Source: Pseudonocardia hydrocarbonoxydans (lineage in GTDB: Bacteria > Actinomycetota > Actinomycetes > Mycobacteriales > Pseudonocardiaceae). From it: 64,000 bases of DNA. The stretch is taken from NCBI RefSeq assembly GCF_006539565.1, contig NZ_BJNG01000030.1, forward strand, positions 53,880 through 117,879. Direction: 5' to 3'. A program made the translations under genes and the position numbers. The notes beneath the pieces were generated by a model that searched no databases, was not told the origin of the DNA, and was given only the letters and a program-made list of their open reading frames with translations. Below are positions 34,296 to 42,144 of the stretch, piece after piece (within the stretch, counting starts at the first letter, position 1; every line of letters begins with the position of its first letter).

Positions 34296-35655
34296 CACCG
34301 CGGTCGTCTGGTTCCGCCGTGACCTCCGAGTCCGCGACCAGCCGACGTTCCTCTCCGCCGCTCCCCGGGCGCTCGCGCTGTTCGTGCTCGACCCGGCCCT
34401 GCTGACGCCCTCCGGTGCCGCGCGCGCGACCTTCCTGTTCCGGGCGCTGCGCTCGCTCGACGAGTCGCTCGGCGGTCGGCTGCTCGTCGTCGAGGGCGAC
34501 CCGGTCGAGGTGGTGCCGCGGGTCGCGGCGGAGGCCGGGGCCGACGCCGTGCACATCGCCGCCGACTACGGGCCCTACGGCACGGGCCGCGACGAGGCCG
34601 TCGGGAAGGCGCTGGCCGAGGACGGGCGCGAGCTGGTGCGCAGCGGCTCGCCGTACGCGGTGGCCCCCGGCCGGGTGCGCAAGGGCGACGGCGACCCGTT
34701 CAAGGTGTTCACCCCGTTCCGGCGGGCCTGGGCCGAGCACGGGTGGCGCGGCCCCGCCGACACCGACGCGTCGACCGTCGAGTGGATCGAGCCGAAGGGG
34801 CTCGGCGGGGTGGCGATACCGGACGACGAGCCGGTCGACGCCGAGCTGCCCGAGGCGTCCGAGGACGCCGCCCTGCAGCGCTGGCGCGACTTCCTCGACG
34901 ACGGCGTCGGCGACTACTCCGCCGCCCGCGACCGGCCCGACCGGCCGGGCACCTCCCGGATGTCGGTGTACCTCAAGTACGGCCTGGTGCACCCGCGCAC
35001 GCTGCTGGCCGACCTGGCGCGCAAGCGCAGCGAGTCGGCCGAGACCTACCGCACCGAGATCGCCTGGCGGGACTTCTACGCCGACGTCCTGCACCAGCGG
35101 CCCGACTCCGCCCGCAAGAACTACGACCGCTCCTTCGACGCCCTGCCGACGGCCTCCGGTGCCGCCGCGCGCCGCGCCTTCGAGCAGTGGTGCGACGGGC
35201 GCACCGGCTTCCCGATCGTCGACGCCGGGATGCGGCAGCTGCGGGAGCAGGCGTGGATGCACAACCGCGTCCGCATGATCGTCGCCAGCTTCCTGGTCAA
35301 GGACCTGCACCTGCCGTGGTGGTGGGGTGCACGGCACTTCATGCAGCTGCTCGTCGACGGCGACCTCGCCTCCAACCAGCACGGATGGCAGTGGACGGCG
35401 GGCAGTGGCACCGACGCCTCGCCGTACTTCCGGGTGTTCAACCCGATCACGCAGGGCGAGAAGTTCGACCCCCGGGGCGACTACGTCCGACGCTTCGTGC
35501 CCGAGCTGCGCGACGTCGAGGGCAAGGCGGTGCACCAGCCGTGGAAGCTGCCCGACGGGGTCCCCGAGGGCTACCCGGAGCCGATGGTCGACCACAAGGC
35601 CGAGCGGCTGGAGGCGCTGTCGCGGTTCGACCAGGTCAAGGCCGCCCGGCGGTGA
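34288..35655 (+). CDS. phr: Deoxyribodipyrimidine photo-lyase (class I)
   Basis: Photolyase repairs UV-induced cyclobutane pyrimidine dimers using FADH- and a light-harvesting cofactor. The 455-residue protein has the N-terminal antenna domain ([16 protein letters not shown]) and the C-terminal FAD domain with [50 protein letters not shown], and the highly conserved [24 protein letters not shown]. Length is normal. ATG 34288 lies 8 nt after TAGCGT (34274-34279) and overlaps the TetR gene end, so it may use both an internal leaderless promoter and read-through. Confidence 0.95.
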   Translation: MSDTAVVWFRRDLRVRDQPTFLSAAPRALALFVLDPALLTPSGAARATFLFRALRSLDESLGGRLLVVEGDPVEVVPRVAAEAGADAVHIAADYGPYGTGRDEAVGKALAEDGRELVRSGSPYAVAPGRVRKGDGDPFKVFTPFRRAWAEHGWRGPADTDASTVEWIEPKGLGGVAIPDDEPVDAELPEASEDAALQRWRDFLDDGVGDYSAARDRPDRPGTSRMSVYLKYGLVHPRTLLADLARKRSESAETYRTEIAWRDFYADVLHQRPDSARKNYDRSFDALPTASGAAARRAFEQWCDGRTGFPIVDAGMRQLREQAWMHNRVRMIVASFLVKDLHLPWWWGARHFMQLLVDGDLASNQHGWQWTAGSGTDASPYFRVFNPITQGEKFDPRGDYVRRFVPELRDVEGKAVHQPWKLPDGVPEGYPEPMVDHKAERLEALSRFDQVKAARR

Positions 35656-35716
35656 GATCCGGGCCGACGATCACGGGCGGTACGGTCGTCGGCACGCACG
35701 CGAGGGGAGCAGACCC

Positions 35717-36475
35717 GTGACCGACGCCCACCCGTCCCGCCGCCGCTGGATCGTCCCGGCGGCCCTCCTGCTCGGAACCGGGGCCTGGGTGATCGCCCGG
35801 CGCCGCGCGGCCGGGCCGACCGCCGTCCCGCCCCGCCCGCCCGCCCCCGCCCCGGTGGCGGGCCGCCCGGCCACGCCGAACCCCGTCCCGCCCCCGCCTG
35901 CCACCCCGTCACCGCAGCCCGCGGCCTCGTCGGCCCCGCGTCCGGCCCCGGCCCCGCGCCTGGCCCCTCCCCGCCCACCGCTCCCGGCGGCCGGGCCCCC
36001 GGCGGCCCCGGCACCGGAACCGGCGCCCGCGCCATCGCCGGCGCCATCGCCATCGCCGGCGCCGGTGCCGGCGGACGCGGTGGCGCCGGACGCGGTGGCG
36101 CCGGACGCGGTGACCTCGGACCCGGTGACCTCGGACCCGGTGACCCCCGCCCCGCCCGCCGCCGCGGAGCCCGAGACCCCACCCGCCACCGTGCGACCGG
36201 CCGCCGCCCGCCGGCCGTCGCCCAGGCCCCGTCGTCCGGCAGCGGACCCCGACCGGCCCGGCCCGTTCGGGCCCGCGTCGGCCGCGCCGCTGCCCGACGG
36301 ATCGGCGCCGGGCCCGGAGTTCACCATCAAGGGCAACGCCGGGTCGATGCTGTTCCACCCGCCGTCGAGCCCGTACTACGGCCGGACCAAGGCCGAGGTG
36401 TGGTTCCGCACCCCGGAGGACGCGATCGCCGCCGGCTTCACCGCCTACGCTCCGCGACGGAAGGCGACGCGCTGA
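35717..36475 (+). CDS. Membrane-anchored Pro-rich protein with C-terminal sunset domain
   Basis: The 252-residue protein has an N-terminal anchor ([17 protein letters not shown], about 11-27), a long Pro/Ala-rich low-complexity region (about 33-195) and a compact C-terminal domain, [40 protein letters not shown]. That domain (GN-SM-H-P-S-YY-T-AE-WF-AAGF) is the small sunset domain found in ArfC-like and other actinobacterial envelope proteins, and often at the end of ribosomal-protein or channel-accessory proteins. Its ligand is unknown. The linker includes a five-unit 15-bp repeat. GTG 35717 follows GAGGGGAG. Confidence 0.75.
   Translation: MTDAHPSRRRWIVPAALLLGTGAWVIARRRAAGPTAVPPRPPAPAPVAGRPATPNPVPPPPATPSPQPAASSAPRPAPAPRLAPPRPPLPAAGPPAAPAPEPAPAPSPAPSPSPAPVPADAVAPDAVAPDAVTSDPVTSDPVTPAPPAAAEPETPPATVRPAAARRPSPRPRRPAADPDRPGPFGPASAAPLPDGSAPGPEFTIKGNAGSMLFHPPSSPYYGRTKAEVWFRTPEDAIAAGFTAYAPRRKATR
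36074..36148. repeat. 15-bp tandem repeat, 5 units, in the sunset-domain gene
   Basis: Units begin at 36074, 36089, 36104, 36119 and 36134 (gacgcggtggcgccg and gacccggtgacctcg variants), encoding DAVAP/DPVTS repeats. In-frame unit length permits copy-number change without loss of the C-terminal domain. Confidence 0.8.
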
Positions 36476-36534
36476 CCGCTGTCGTTCACCCTTCCGTGTA
36501 ACGCCGCGGCATCCGCGACGGATCTACCCGTCGG

Positions 36535-37824
36535 ATGTCGACGAGTGACGGGAGCGAGAGCGTGGCCGGTGTGTCCCGGCCGGCCGCTCCGGGCCGCGGT
36601 CCGGAGCGGGTCGGCGCTCCGCACGGCGTGTCTCCCGTGCGGCTCCTGGAACGCCCCGCGGTGCCGGCCCCACGCCTGCCGCTGGACCTGGCCGCCCAGG
36701 TCGAGGCGCACCGCAACCTCGGCGCCGCGCTCGGCGCGTCGGCGGGCATCGCGCTGCCGGCGCAGCGGCGGCGCCGGTTCCGCCTGCTCACCGTGGAGCT
36801 GCCCGCGCTGGTCGTGGCGGTGGTGATCGCGGCGATCGGCATCGCGGTCTCGGGCGGCACGCCCGCCCCGGCGCCGCTGGCGCGCCAGGTCGGCTGCGTC
36901 CAGGACCCGGTCGCGGGCGGCTGCGTGGTCCCGGAACCGGTGGCGCAGGCGGGCGCGCTCTACGTCGACCCGACCACCCCGGCCGCCCGCCAGGTCGACG
37001 AGTGGGCGGCGCAGGGCCGCACCGCCGACGCCGATGCGCTGCGGGCCCTCGCCGATCGCCCGGTCCCGTTGTGGCTCACCGGGGGCGCCGACACCACCGA
37101 GCGGGTCGCGGCCTACGTCGACCGCGCCGCGGCGGCCGGGGCGCTGCCGCTGTTCGTGGCCTACAACATGCCCGACCGCGACTGCGGAAGCTTCTCCGCG
37201 GGCGGGGCGGCCGACGCCGCGGCCTACCGGTCCTGGGTCGCGGCCGTCGCCGAGGGGCTCGGGGGAGCGGAGTCCGTCGTCGTGCTCGAGCCCGACGCGG
37301 TGCCCCACCAGCTCACCGGGTGCGTGGGGGAGGACGGGGAGCGCTACGACCTGCTCGCCGGGGCCGTCGACGCGTTCACCGCGGCGGGCGCGCGGGTCTA
37401 CGTCGATGCCGGCAACCCCGGGTTCACCGGCGACCCCGCGGCCACCGCCGACGCGTTGCGGCGCGCCGGGGTCGAGCGGGCGGCGGGCTTCAGCCTCAAC
37501 GTGGCGAACTTCTACTCGACCGGGGCGAGCGTCGCCTACGGCACGGCGATCTCCGAGGCGCTCGGCGGCGGCGTGCGGTTCGTGATCGACACCAGCCGCA
37601 ACGGCGCCGGCCGCCTCCTCGACGCCGCCGACGGTGCGCCCACCTGGTGCAACCCCCCGGACCGGATGCTCGGCACGGCGCCCACCCTGGACACCGGCCT
37701 GCCCCTCGTCGACGCCCTGCTGTGGATCAAGCGGCCCGGGGAGTCGGACGGATCCTGCCGGCCGGGGGAGCCCGAGGCGGGTGGCTGGTTCCCCGACTAC
37801 GCGCTCGACCTCGTGGACGGCTGA
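36535..37824 (+). CDS. Membrane-anchored GH6-family glycosidase (endoglucanase-like)
   Basis: The protein has 429 residues: a cytoplasmic-looking N terminus of about 85 residues, one membrane helix (about 86-106, LTVELPALVVAVVIAAIGIAV) and an extracellular GH6 barrel. Catalytic landmarks fit GH6: D216 in YNMPDRDC, D254 in VVVLEPDAVP, and WIKRPGESDGSC near the end, with paired cysteines as in secreted cellulases. GH6 enzymes cleave beta-1,4-glucan by inversion. A type II anchor instead of a signal peptide and carbohydrate module suggests work on the cell's own envelope glucan rather than biomass. The 3' end overlaps the convergent ABC permease gene by 28 bp. Confidence 0.88.
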   Translation: MSTSDGSESVAGVSRPAAPGRGPERVGAPHGVSPVRLLERPAVPAPRLPLDLAAQVEAHRNLGAALGASAGIALPAQRRRRFRLLTVELPALVVAVVIAAIGIAVSGGTPAPAPLARQVGCVQDPVAGGCVVPEPVAQAGALYVDPTTPAARQVDEWAAQGRTADADALRALADRPVPLWLTGGADTTERVAAYVDRAAAAGALPLFVAYNMPDRDCGSFSAGGAADAAAYRSWVAAVAEGLGGAESVVVLEPDAVPHQLTGCVGEDGERYDLLAGAVDAFTAAGARVYVDAGNPGFTGDPAATADALRRAGVERAAGFSLNVANFYSTGASVAYGTAISEALGGGVRFVIDTSRNGAGRLLDAADGAPTWCNPPDRMLGTAPTLDTGLPLVDALLWIKRPGESDGSCRPGEPEAGGWFPDYALDLVDG

Positions 37825-39026
37825 GGGTCGGCCGGCCCGGCCGCCGGCCGCCCGAGCGCCTCGCGCAGCCCGACCCGGGCCCCGGTGCGCAGGATCGAGT
37901 TCTCGTAGACCCGCCCGGCCACCCGCACCACGACCACGACGGCCACCAGCGCGATGAGCGCGGACACCCCCACCTCCCACAGCGGCGCCACCCCGAGCGC
38001 GTAACGCGCCGGCATGACCGTCTGCGACAGGAACGGGACGAACGACAGCACCGCCGCGAGCTCGTTGCGGGGGTCGTTCGGGAGCAGGTTGACCACCAGG
38101 ATGAACGGGATCATCAGGACGAAGATCAGCGGCGTGACCACCGAGTTCAGCTCCTCCTGCCGCGATACGGTGGAGCCGATCGCCGCGTAGAGGGCGGCGA
38201 AGAGGAAGAACCCGATCAGGTACCAGAGCACGACCATCGCGAACATCCCGGCCGCCGCACCGGGCACCGTGAGCAGCCCTCCGACGGCCGCCGCGACCGT
38301 GCCGATCACGCCGAGGATCACCAGCTGCAGCAGCCCGACCGCGCCGAGGCCGAGCACCTTGCCGGCGAGCAGCTGCCAGGGCTTGATGGTGGCCAGCAGC
38401 AGCTCGACGACCCGGCTCTGCTTCTCCTCGACCACGCCCGTCGCGACCAGCTGCCCGTACCCGGACAGCGAGATGAACAGCAGGACCGTGCCGATGATGG
38501 CCAGTGCCAGCTGCTCGCCCCGGTTCGGGTCGGCGGGCACGAGCGTGTCGACCGCGACCTGCGACTGCTGCGCCAGCTGCGCGGCGTCGACGCCGGACTC
38601 GGCCAGCGCGCCCGCCAGCGCCTGCTGCTGGACGGCGGTGCCGACCACGGCCTGCAGCTGGGTGTCGACGGTGTCGCGGCCCAGGAGCTCGTAGCCGCCC
38701 GCCGAGCCGGTGAGCAGGGCGTCGAGGTCCCCGGTGTCGACGCGCTCCCGCCCGGGGCCGTCGTCGACCGGCTCGATCCGCAGCGCGACGTCCTGCGTGG
38801 CCGCCGCCGCCTCGATCGCGGGCTGCAGCGACACCGTCTCCGGCGTGACGCCCAGCGACGGGTTCGACGACTGGCCCGCGATGAAGCCGCCCAGCAGCGC
38901 GATGCCGCCGAACAGCCCCAGGGTGACGAGCAGCCCGATCACGAAGCTGCGCGAGCGGACCTGCGTGGTGAACTCGCGGCGCGCCACGAGGAGCAGCGCC
39001 TGGTTCGCACTCAACGGCGCGCTCAT
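37797..39026 (-). CDS. ABC-2 type transporter permease (NatB-like)
   Basis: This 409-residue membrane protein has helix 1 at about 27-50 and a long extracytoplasmic domain (about 52-180), followed by five to six helices (AIIGTVLLFISLSG, VLGLGAVGLLQLVILGVIG, MFAMVVLWYLIGFFLFAALYAAIG, LIFVLMIPFILVVNLL and a last at about 365-385). VVEEKQSRVVELLLATIKPWQLLAGKVLG is the hallmark cytoplasmic loop of NatB/YhaP exporters. ATG 39026 overlaps the ATPase stop codon (ATGA). With that ATPase it forms an exporter, possibly for sodium or small hydrophobic compounds. Confidence 0.88.
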   Translation of the reverse strand: MSAPLSANQALLLVARREFTTQVRSRSFVIGLLVTLGLFGGIALLGGFIAGQSSNPSLGVTPETVSLQPAIEAAAATQDVALRIEPVDDGPGRERVDTGDLDALLTGSAGGYELLGRDTVDTQLQAVVGTAVQQQALAGALAESGVDAAQLAQQSQVAVDTLVPADPNRGEQLALAIIGTVLLFISLSGYGQLVATGVVEEKQSRVVELLLATIKPWQLLAGKVLGLGAVGLLQLVILGVIGTVAAAVGGLLTVPGAAAGMFAMVVLWYLIGFFLFAALYAAIGSTVSRQEELNSVVTPLIFVLMIPFILVVNLLPNDPRNELAAVLSFVPFLSQTVMPARYALGVAPLWEVGVSALIALVAVVVVVRVAGRVYENSILRTGARVGLREALGRPAAGPADPQPSTRSSA

Positions 39027-39907
39027 GCCGACGCCCCCGACTTCACGACGTCCCGGTACAGCTCGGTCAGCGGCGGTCGCCATCGCCGGAACTCGTGCAC
39101 CGGCCCCGCCGCCAGGGCCGCCTTGAGCACCTGCTGGTCGTCGGTGCCGGGGGCGAGGCGCACCCGGGTGCCGTCGACGGAGAGCACCCCCGGCACGTCG
39201 GCCGCCCAGCCGGCGGGCGGGCCCTGCACGTCGAACGCCGTGCTCCCGTCGCGCTCGCGCAGCTCGGCCACCGAGCCGACGGCCACCATGCGGCCGCCGG
39301 CGATGATCCCGATCCGGTCGCACAGCCGCTCCACGAGCTCGAGCTGGTGGCTGGAGAAGATGACGGGCACGCCCGCGTCGGCCTTGCGGCGCAGCACCCC
39401 GCTCATCACCTCGACGGCGGTGGGGTCGAGACCGGAGAACGGCTCGTCGAGAACCAGCACCTCCGGGTCGTGCACCAGTGCCGCGGCGAGCTGCACCCGC
39501 TGCTGGTTGCCCAGCGACAGCTTCTGCACCTCGTCGCCCAGCCGGTGCCCGACGTCGAGCAGCTCCGTCCAGCGCTGCACCGCCGCCCCGGCCTCGGCCG
39601 CGGGCAGGCCGTGCAGCCGGGCGAGGTACGTCAGCTGATCGCCGACCTTCATCTTCGGGTACAGCCCGCGCTCCTCGGGCATGTACCCGATGCGACGGCG
39701 CACCTCGGCGTCGACCGGCCGGCCCTGCCAGACCACGTCGCCCGCGTCGGCCGACAGCACGCCGAGCACGATCCGCATCGTCGTGGTCTTGCCGGCGCCG
39801 TTGCTCCCGACGAACCCGAACACCTCGCCGGGCCGGACCGAGAAGCTCACGTCGTCGAGCGCGTGAACCCGGCCGAACCGCTTGGAAACCCCCCGGATGT
39901 CCAACAT
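39023..39907 (-). CDS. ABC transporter ATP-binding protein (NatA-like)
   Basis: This is a 294-residue ATPase. Walker A is VGSNGAGKTTTM, the signature is LSLGNQQRVQLAAAL (the LSxGNQQR variant usual for NatA-type exporters), Walker B is VLVLDEPFSGLDP, and the switch His is in IFSSHQLELVERL. A C-terminal 70-residue extension resembles the DUF4162 domain of this subgroup. ATG 39907 lies 7 nt after minus-strand TAGGGT (39915-39920), so the two-gene operon is probably leaderless. Confidence 0.9.
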   Translation of the reverse strand: MLDIRGVSKRFGRVHALDDVSFSVRPGEVFGFVGSNGAGKTTTMRIVLGVLSADAGDVVWQGRPVDAEVRRRIGYMPEERGLYPKMKVGDQLTYLARLHGLPAAEAGAAVQRWTELLDVGHRLGDEVQKLSLGNQQRVQLAAALVHDPEVLVLDEPFSGLDPTAVEVMSGVLRRKADAGVPVIFSSHQLELVERLCDRIGIIAGGRMVAVGSVAELRERDGSTAFDVQGPPAGWAADVPGVLSVDGTRVRLAPGTDDQQVLKAALAAGPVHEFRRWRPPLTELYRDVVKSGASA

Positions 39908-39951
39908 GGCCCCGACCCTAGCGACGGGCCCCGGCGATCACCCGTGTCAGA

Positions 39952-39971
39952 TGTCATCACCGTCGATGACA
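39952..39971. promoter_or_regulatory. Inverted repeat TGTCATC-N6-GATGACA upstream of the ABC operon
   Basis: A perfect 7-bp dyad lies between the natA-like promoter and the 3' end of the GAF/Fis regulator gene. It could be an operator for the ABC operon or a weak terminator for the regulator gene; the short arms and 6-nt spacer fit a regulator site better. Confidence 0.4.
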
Positions 39972-39979
39972 GCCGCACG

Positions 39980-41860
39980 TCAACCGGTGGTGGGCATCGA
40001 GATCCCGTATCCGCGGATCTTGCGGTAGATCGTGGCCCGCGACATCCCCAGGTGCCGGGCGGCCTCGGCCTTGTTGCCGGACGCGTCGAGCAGGGCGTCG
40101 ACGATGGCGTCGCACTCGATCGCCTCCAGCGGCGTGAGCACGCGCCGGGTGATGGCGCGGCACTCCGCGGGCAGGTCGGCGGGGGAGACGATGCCGGTCC
40201 GCCGCCGGGCGACGACCTTGCGCAGCACCTGGTACAGCTGCTCGATGTTGCCCGGCCAGCGGTTGCGCATCAACACCCGCATGGCCTCGGGGGAGCACGT
40301 CAGCTCGGCCCCCCGGGTCAGCCGCGCGATGAGGTAGGGCACCAGCTCGGAGACGTCCTCGACGTGGTGGCGCAGCGGCGGCACCTCGACGGTGCTCGGG
40401 AAGTGCGCCAGCAGCTCGCCCAGGTGCTCGGGCGACCCGGTGCCGGCGGTGACCGTGGCGACCACCCACGGCCGCTCGGGATCGGTGGTGTCGCGGTGCT
40501 CGTCGAGCACGTCGCACAGGGCCTGGACACCCTCGGCGTCGAGCCGGTCGACGTGCGCGAGCACCAGGGTGCCGCCGCCGGTCTGCAGTTCCTCCGCGAC
40601 GTCGGCGAACCAGCGCGGCCCGGCGTCCTCGGCGTCGAGGACCCGCAGGTGGGCGGCGGGGGTGCGCCCCTGGTGGGTGGCCCGCGCGATCGTCGTCTTG
40701 CCGGTGCCCGGCTCACCCTCCAGCACCAGCCACTCCCGCGCACGGAAGTGCCGGTCGACGGCCTGGCAGCACTTCGCCCACAGCGCGCCCGACCCGACGG
40801 CGGCGGGCAGGGTGGGTGTGGCGGCGGTCGAGCGAGGGGTGGGCACCGCACCGTTGGTGATCAGCTGCACCTGGGCGATGCCGCCCGCGCGGTTGCCCTC
40901 GGTCCAGCTCGGGCGGAGCTGGATGCGCGCGGTGTTGCCACTGGGCAGGTCGACGAGCACCTGGTGGCGCTGGCCCGCCTTGAGCGCCTCGCCCGCCTCG
41001 GCCAGCAGCGGGCCCTGGTCGGACGGGTCGAACAGCTCGCGCGCGCGGTCGTTCATCATCAGCAGGTCGTCACTGAGCGCGAACACCGCGCCCCGGCCCC
41101 GCTGGCAGGCGATCAGGTAGTCGTGCAGCAGCGCCAGCTCGCGGCGGCCGGACTGCTCCAGCAGCGTCTCCTCGATGCGCTTCGCCACGGTGGACGCGAT
41201 CGCGGTCATCATCATGTTGGCGTCGCTGCGCCAGCACGTGAGGTCGACGACGCCCATCACCTTGCCGCTCACCGGATGCCGGATCGGGGCACCGGCGCAC
41301 GCCAGGTCCTCGAGGTGCTCGGCGTAGTGCTCGTGCCCGAAGACCTGTGCCGGGCCGCGGCCCTCCAGCGCCGTGCCGATGCCGTTGGTGCCGACGTAGC
41401 GCTCGGCGTAGCTGAACCCGGGGGCCAGCCAGATGCGGTCCAGGTGGTGGGTGAGCCCACCGTCGCCGCTGCGGCGGTCGAGCACCACGCCGTCGGAGTC
41501 GGTGAGGATGAGACTGACGGGCTCGCTGATCAGCTGGTCGGCGACCTCGCGGATGATCGGGCCGGCCGCACGGGTGAGCACCGAGTCCATCGAGATGTCG
41601 GAGTCGTAGGGCAGCTCGAGCCGCTCGGCGTCGACGTCGTAGTGCCGCGAACGCGTCCACGACGCCAGGATCGGCTCGCGCACGACCCCGGGCTCCACCT
41701 CCTCGTCGACGAGGAAGGACGTCCGGGCGCGGGCGAGCTGCTCGGAACCCGGATCGGGGATGTTGCGTACCTGTCCTGGGCGCGTCGAACCGGTGCGGCG
41801 GTCGTACGCCGCACGCAGGGAGGCGCTGAGGTCGACTACGCGCTCGTCCGGGTGGTCCAA
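39980..41860 (-). CDS. GAF/AAA/Fis transcriptional activator of the monooxygenase cluster (AcoR/MimR-like)
   Basis: About 626 residues from TTG 41860 (GAAGGG upstream); the frame is open to 41965. The N-terminal part (about 70-220) holds a GAF-type sensor (SLILTDSDGVVLDRRSGDGG, GTNGIGTALEGRGPAQVFGHEHY, PVSGKVMGVVDLTCWRSDA), as in acetoin regulator AcoR. The middle is an NtrC-like AAA module with Walker A GEPGTGKTT, but no GAFTGA loop and a Walker B reading GTLVLAHVD, without the acidic pair. A Fis-type HTH closes the protein (GNKAEAARHLGMSRATIYRKI). Divergent position to prmA matches MimR, the activator of mimABCD in mycobacteria. It is unlikely to act with sigma-54. Confidence 0.85.
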   Translation of the reverse strand: MDHPDERVVDLSASLRAAYDRRTGSTRPGQVRNIPDPGSEQLARARTSFLVDEEVEPGVVREPILASWTRSRHYDVDAERLELPYDSDISMDSVLTRAAGPIIREVADQLISEPVSLILTDSDGVVLDRRSGDGGLTHHLDRIWLAPGFSYAERYVGTNGIGTALEGRGPAQVFGHEHYAEHLEDLACAGAPIRHPVSGKVMGVVDLTCWRSDANMMMTAIASTVAKRIEETLLEQSGRRELALLHDYLIACQRGRGAVFALSDDLLMMNDRARELFDPSDQGPLLAEAGEALKAGQRHQVLVDLPSGNTARIQLRPSWTEGNRAGGIAQVQLITNGAVPTPRSTAATPTLPAAVGSGALWAKCCQAVDRHFRAREWLVLEGEPGTGKTTIARATHQGRTPAAHLRVLDAEDAGPRWFADVAEELQTGGGTLVLAHVDRLDAEGVQALCDVLDEHRDTTDPERPWVVATVTAGTGSPEHLGELLAHFPSTVEVPPLRHHVEDVSELVPYLIARLTRGAELTCSPEAMRVLMRNRWPGNIEQLYQVLRKVVARRRTGIVSPADLPAECRAITRRVLTPLEAIECDAIVDALLDASGNKAEAARHLGMSRATIYRKIRGYGISMPTTG

Positions 41861-41875
41861 CCGGTTGCCCTTCTC

Positions 41876-41937
41876 GGAGCTGCTGTGGTCCGCGGCGGTG
41901 GCCGGTGTGCCTATGGACCGTACAGCCGCACTGCTCC
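41876..41937. promoter_or_regulatory. Extended dyad upstream of the monooxygenase regulator
   Basis: Three nested pairs: GGAGC 41876-41880 with 41933-41937, GCTGT 41882-41886 with 41922-41926, and GGTCC 41887-41891 with 41915-41919. The region lies between the regulator start and the prmA promoter area and may be an activator site or a structured leader of the regulator mRNA. Confidence 0.4.
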
Positions 41938-41953
41938 GAGTGGTAGAGGACGG

Positions 41954-41964
41954 TGCGCAACGCA
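41954..41964. promoter_or_regulatory. TGCG-CAA-CGCA palindrome in the prm control region
   Basis: A 4-bp perfect inverted repeat with a 3-bp centre, 7 bp from the TCTCAT palindrome. Fis-type activators often bind short spaced dyads upstream of the controlled promoter; this is a candidate half of such an array. Confidence 0.35.
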
Positions 41965-41970
41965 AGACAA

Positions 41971-41983
41971 TCTCATAATGAGA
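41971..41983. promoter_or_regulatory. TCTCAT-A-ATGAGA palindrome overlapping a CATAAT -10-like hexamer
   Basis: A perfect 13-bp palindrome in one of the few AT-rich spots of this region. CATAAT at 41974-41979 could be the prmA -10 element, giving a leader of about 160 nt. Overlap of an operator-like palindrome with the -10 suggests repression or tight control at this promoter. Confidence 0.45.
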
Positions 41984-42015
41984 CCGCAGCCCGCCGCTCG
42001 GAGAGGTGTGATTCC

Positions 42016-42090
42016 CGGCACGGAGAGAGCAGCTCCGGGGCCCGCAAGCCCCCGGCCGGCCGTGACCTCCGCGTTCTCACTCCGGTGCCG
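42016..42090 (+). promoter_or_regulatory. Structured 5' leader of prmA
   Basis: CGGCACGGAG (42016-42025) can pair with CTCCGGTGCCG (42080-42090) with one bulged G, enclosing a second stem CCGGGG/CCCCGG. Together they form a multi-stem leader ending about 55 nt before the prmA start. No known riboswitch class is recognised. Confidence 0.35.
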
Positions 42091-42144
42091 AGACGCCCGC
42101 GCTCGTGTCGGCAACGAGGAAACCACCACCGTGAGGAGACGACC

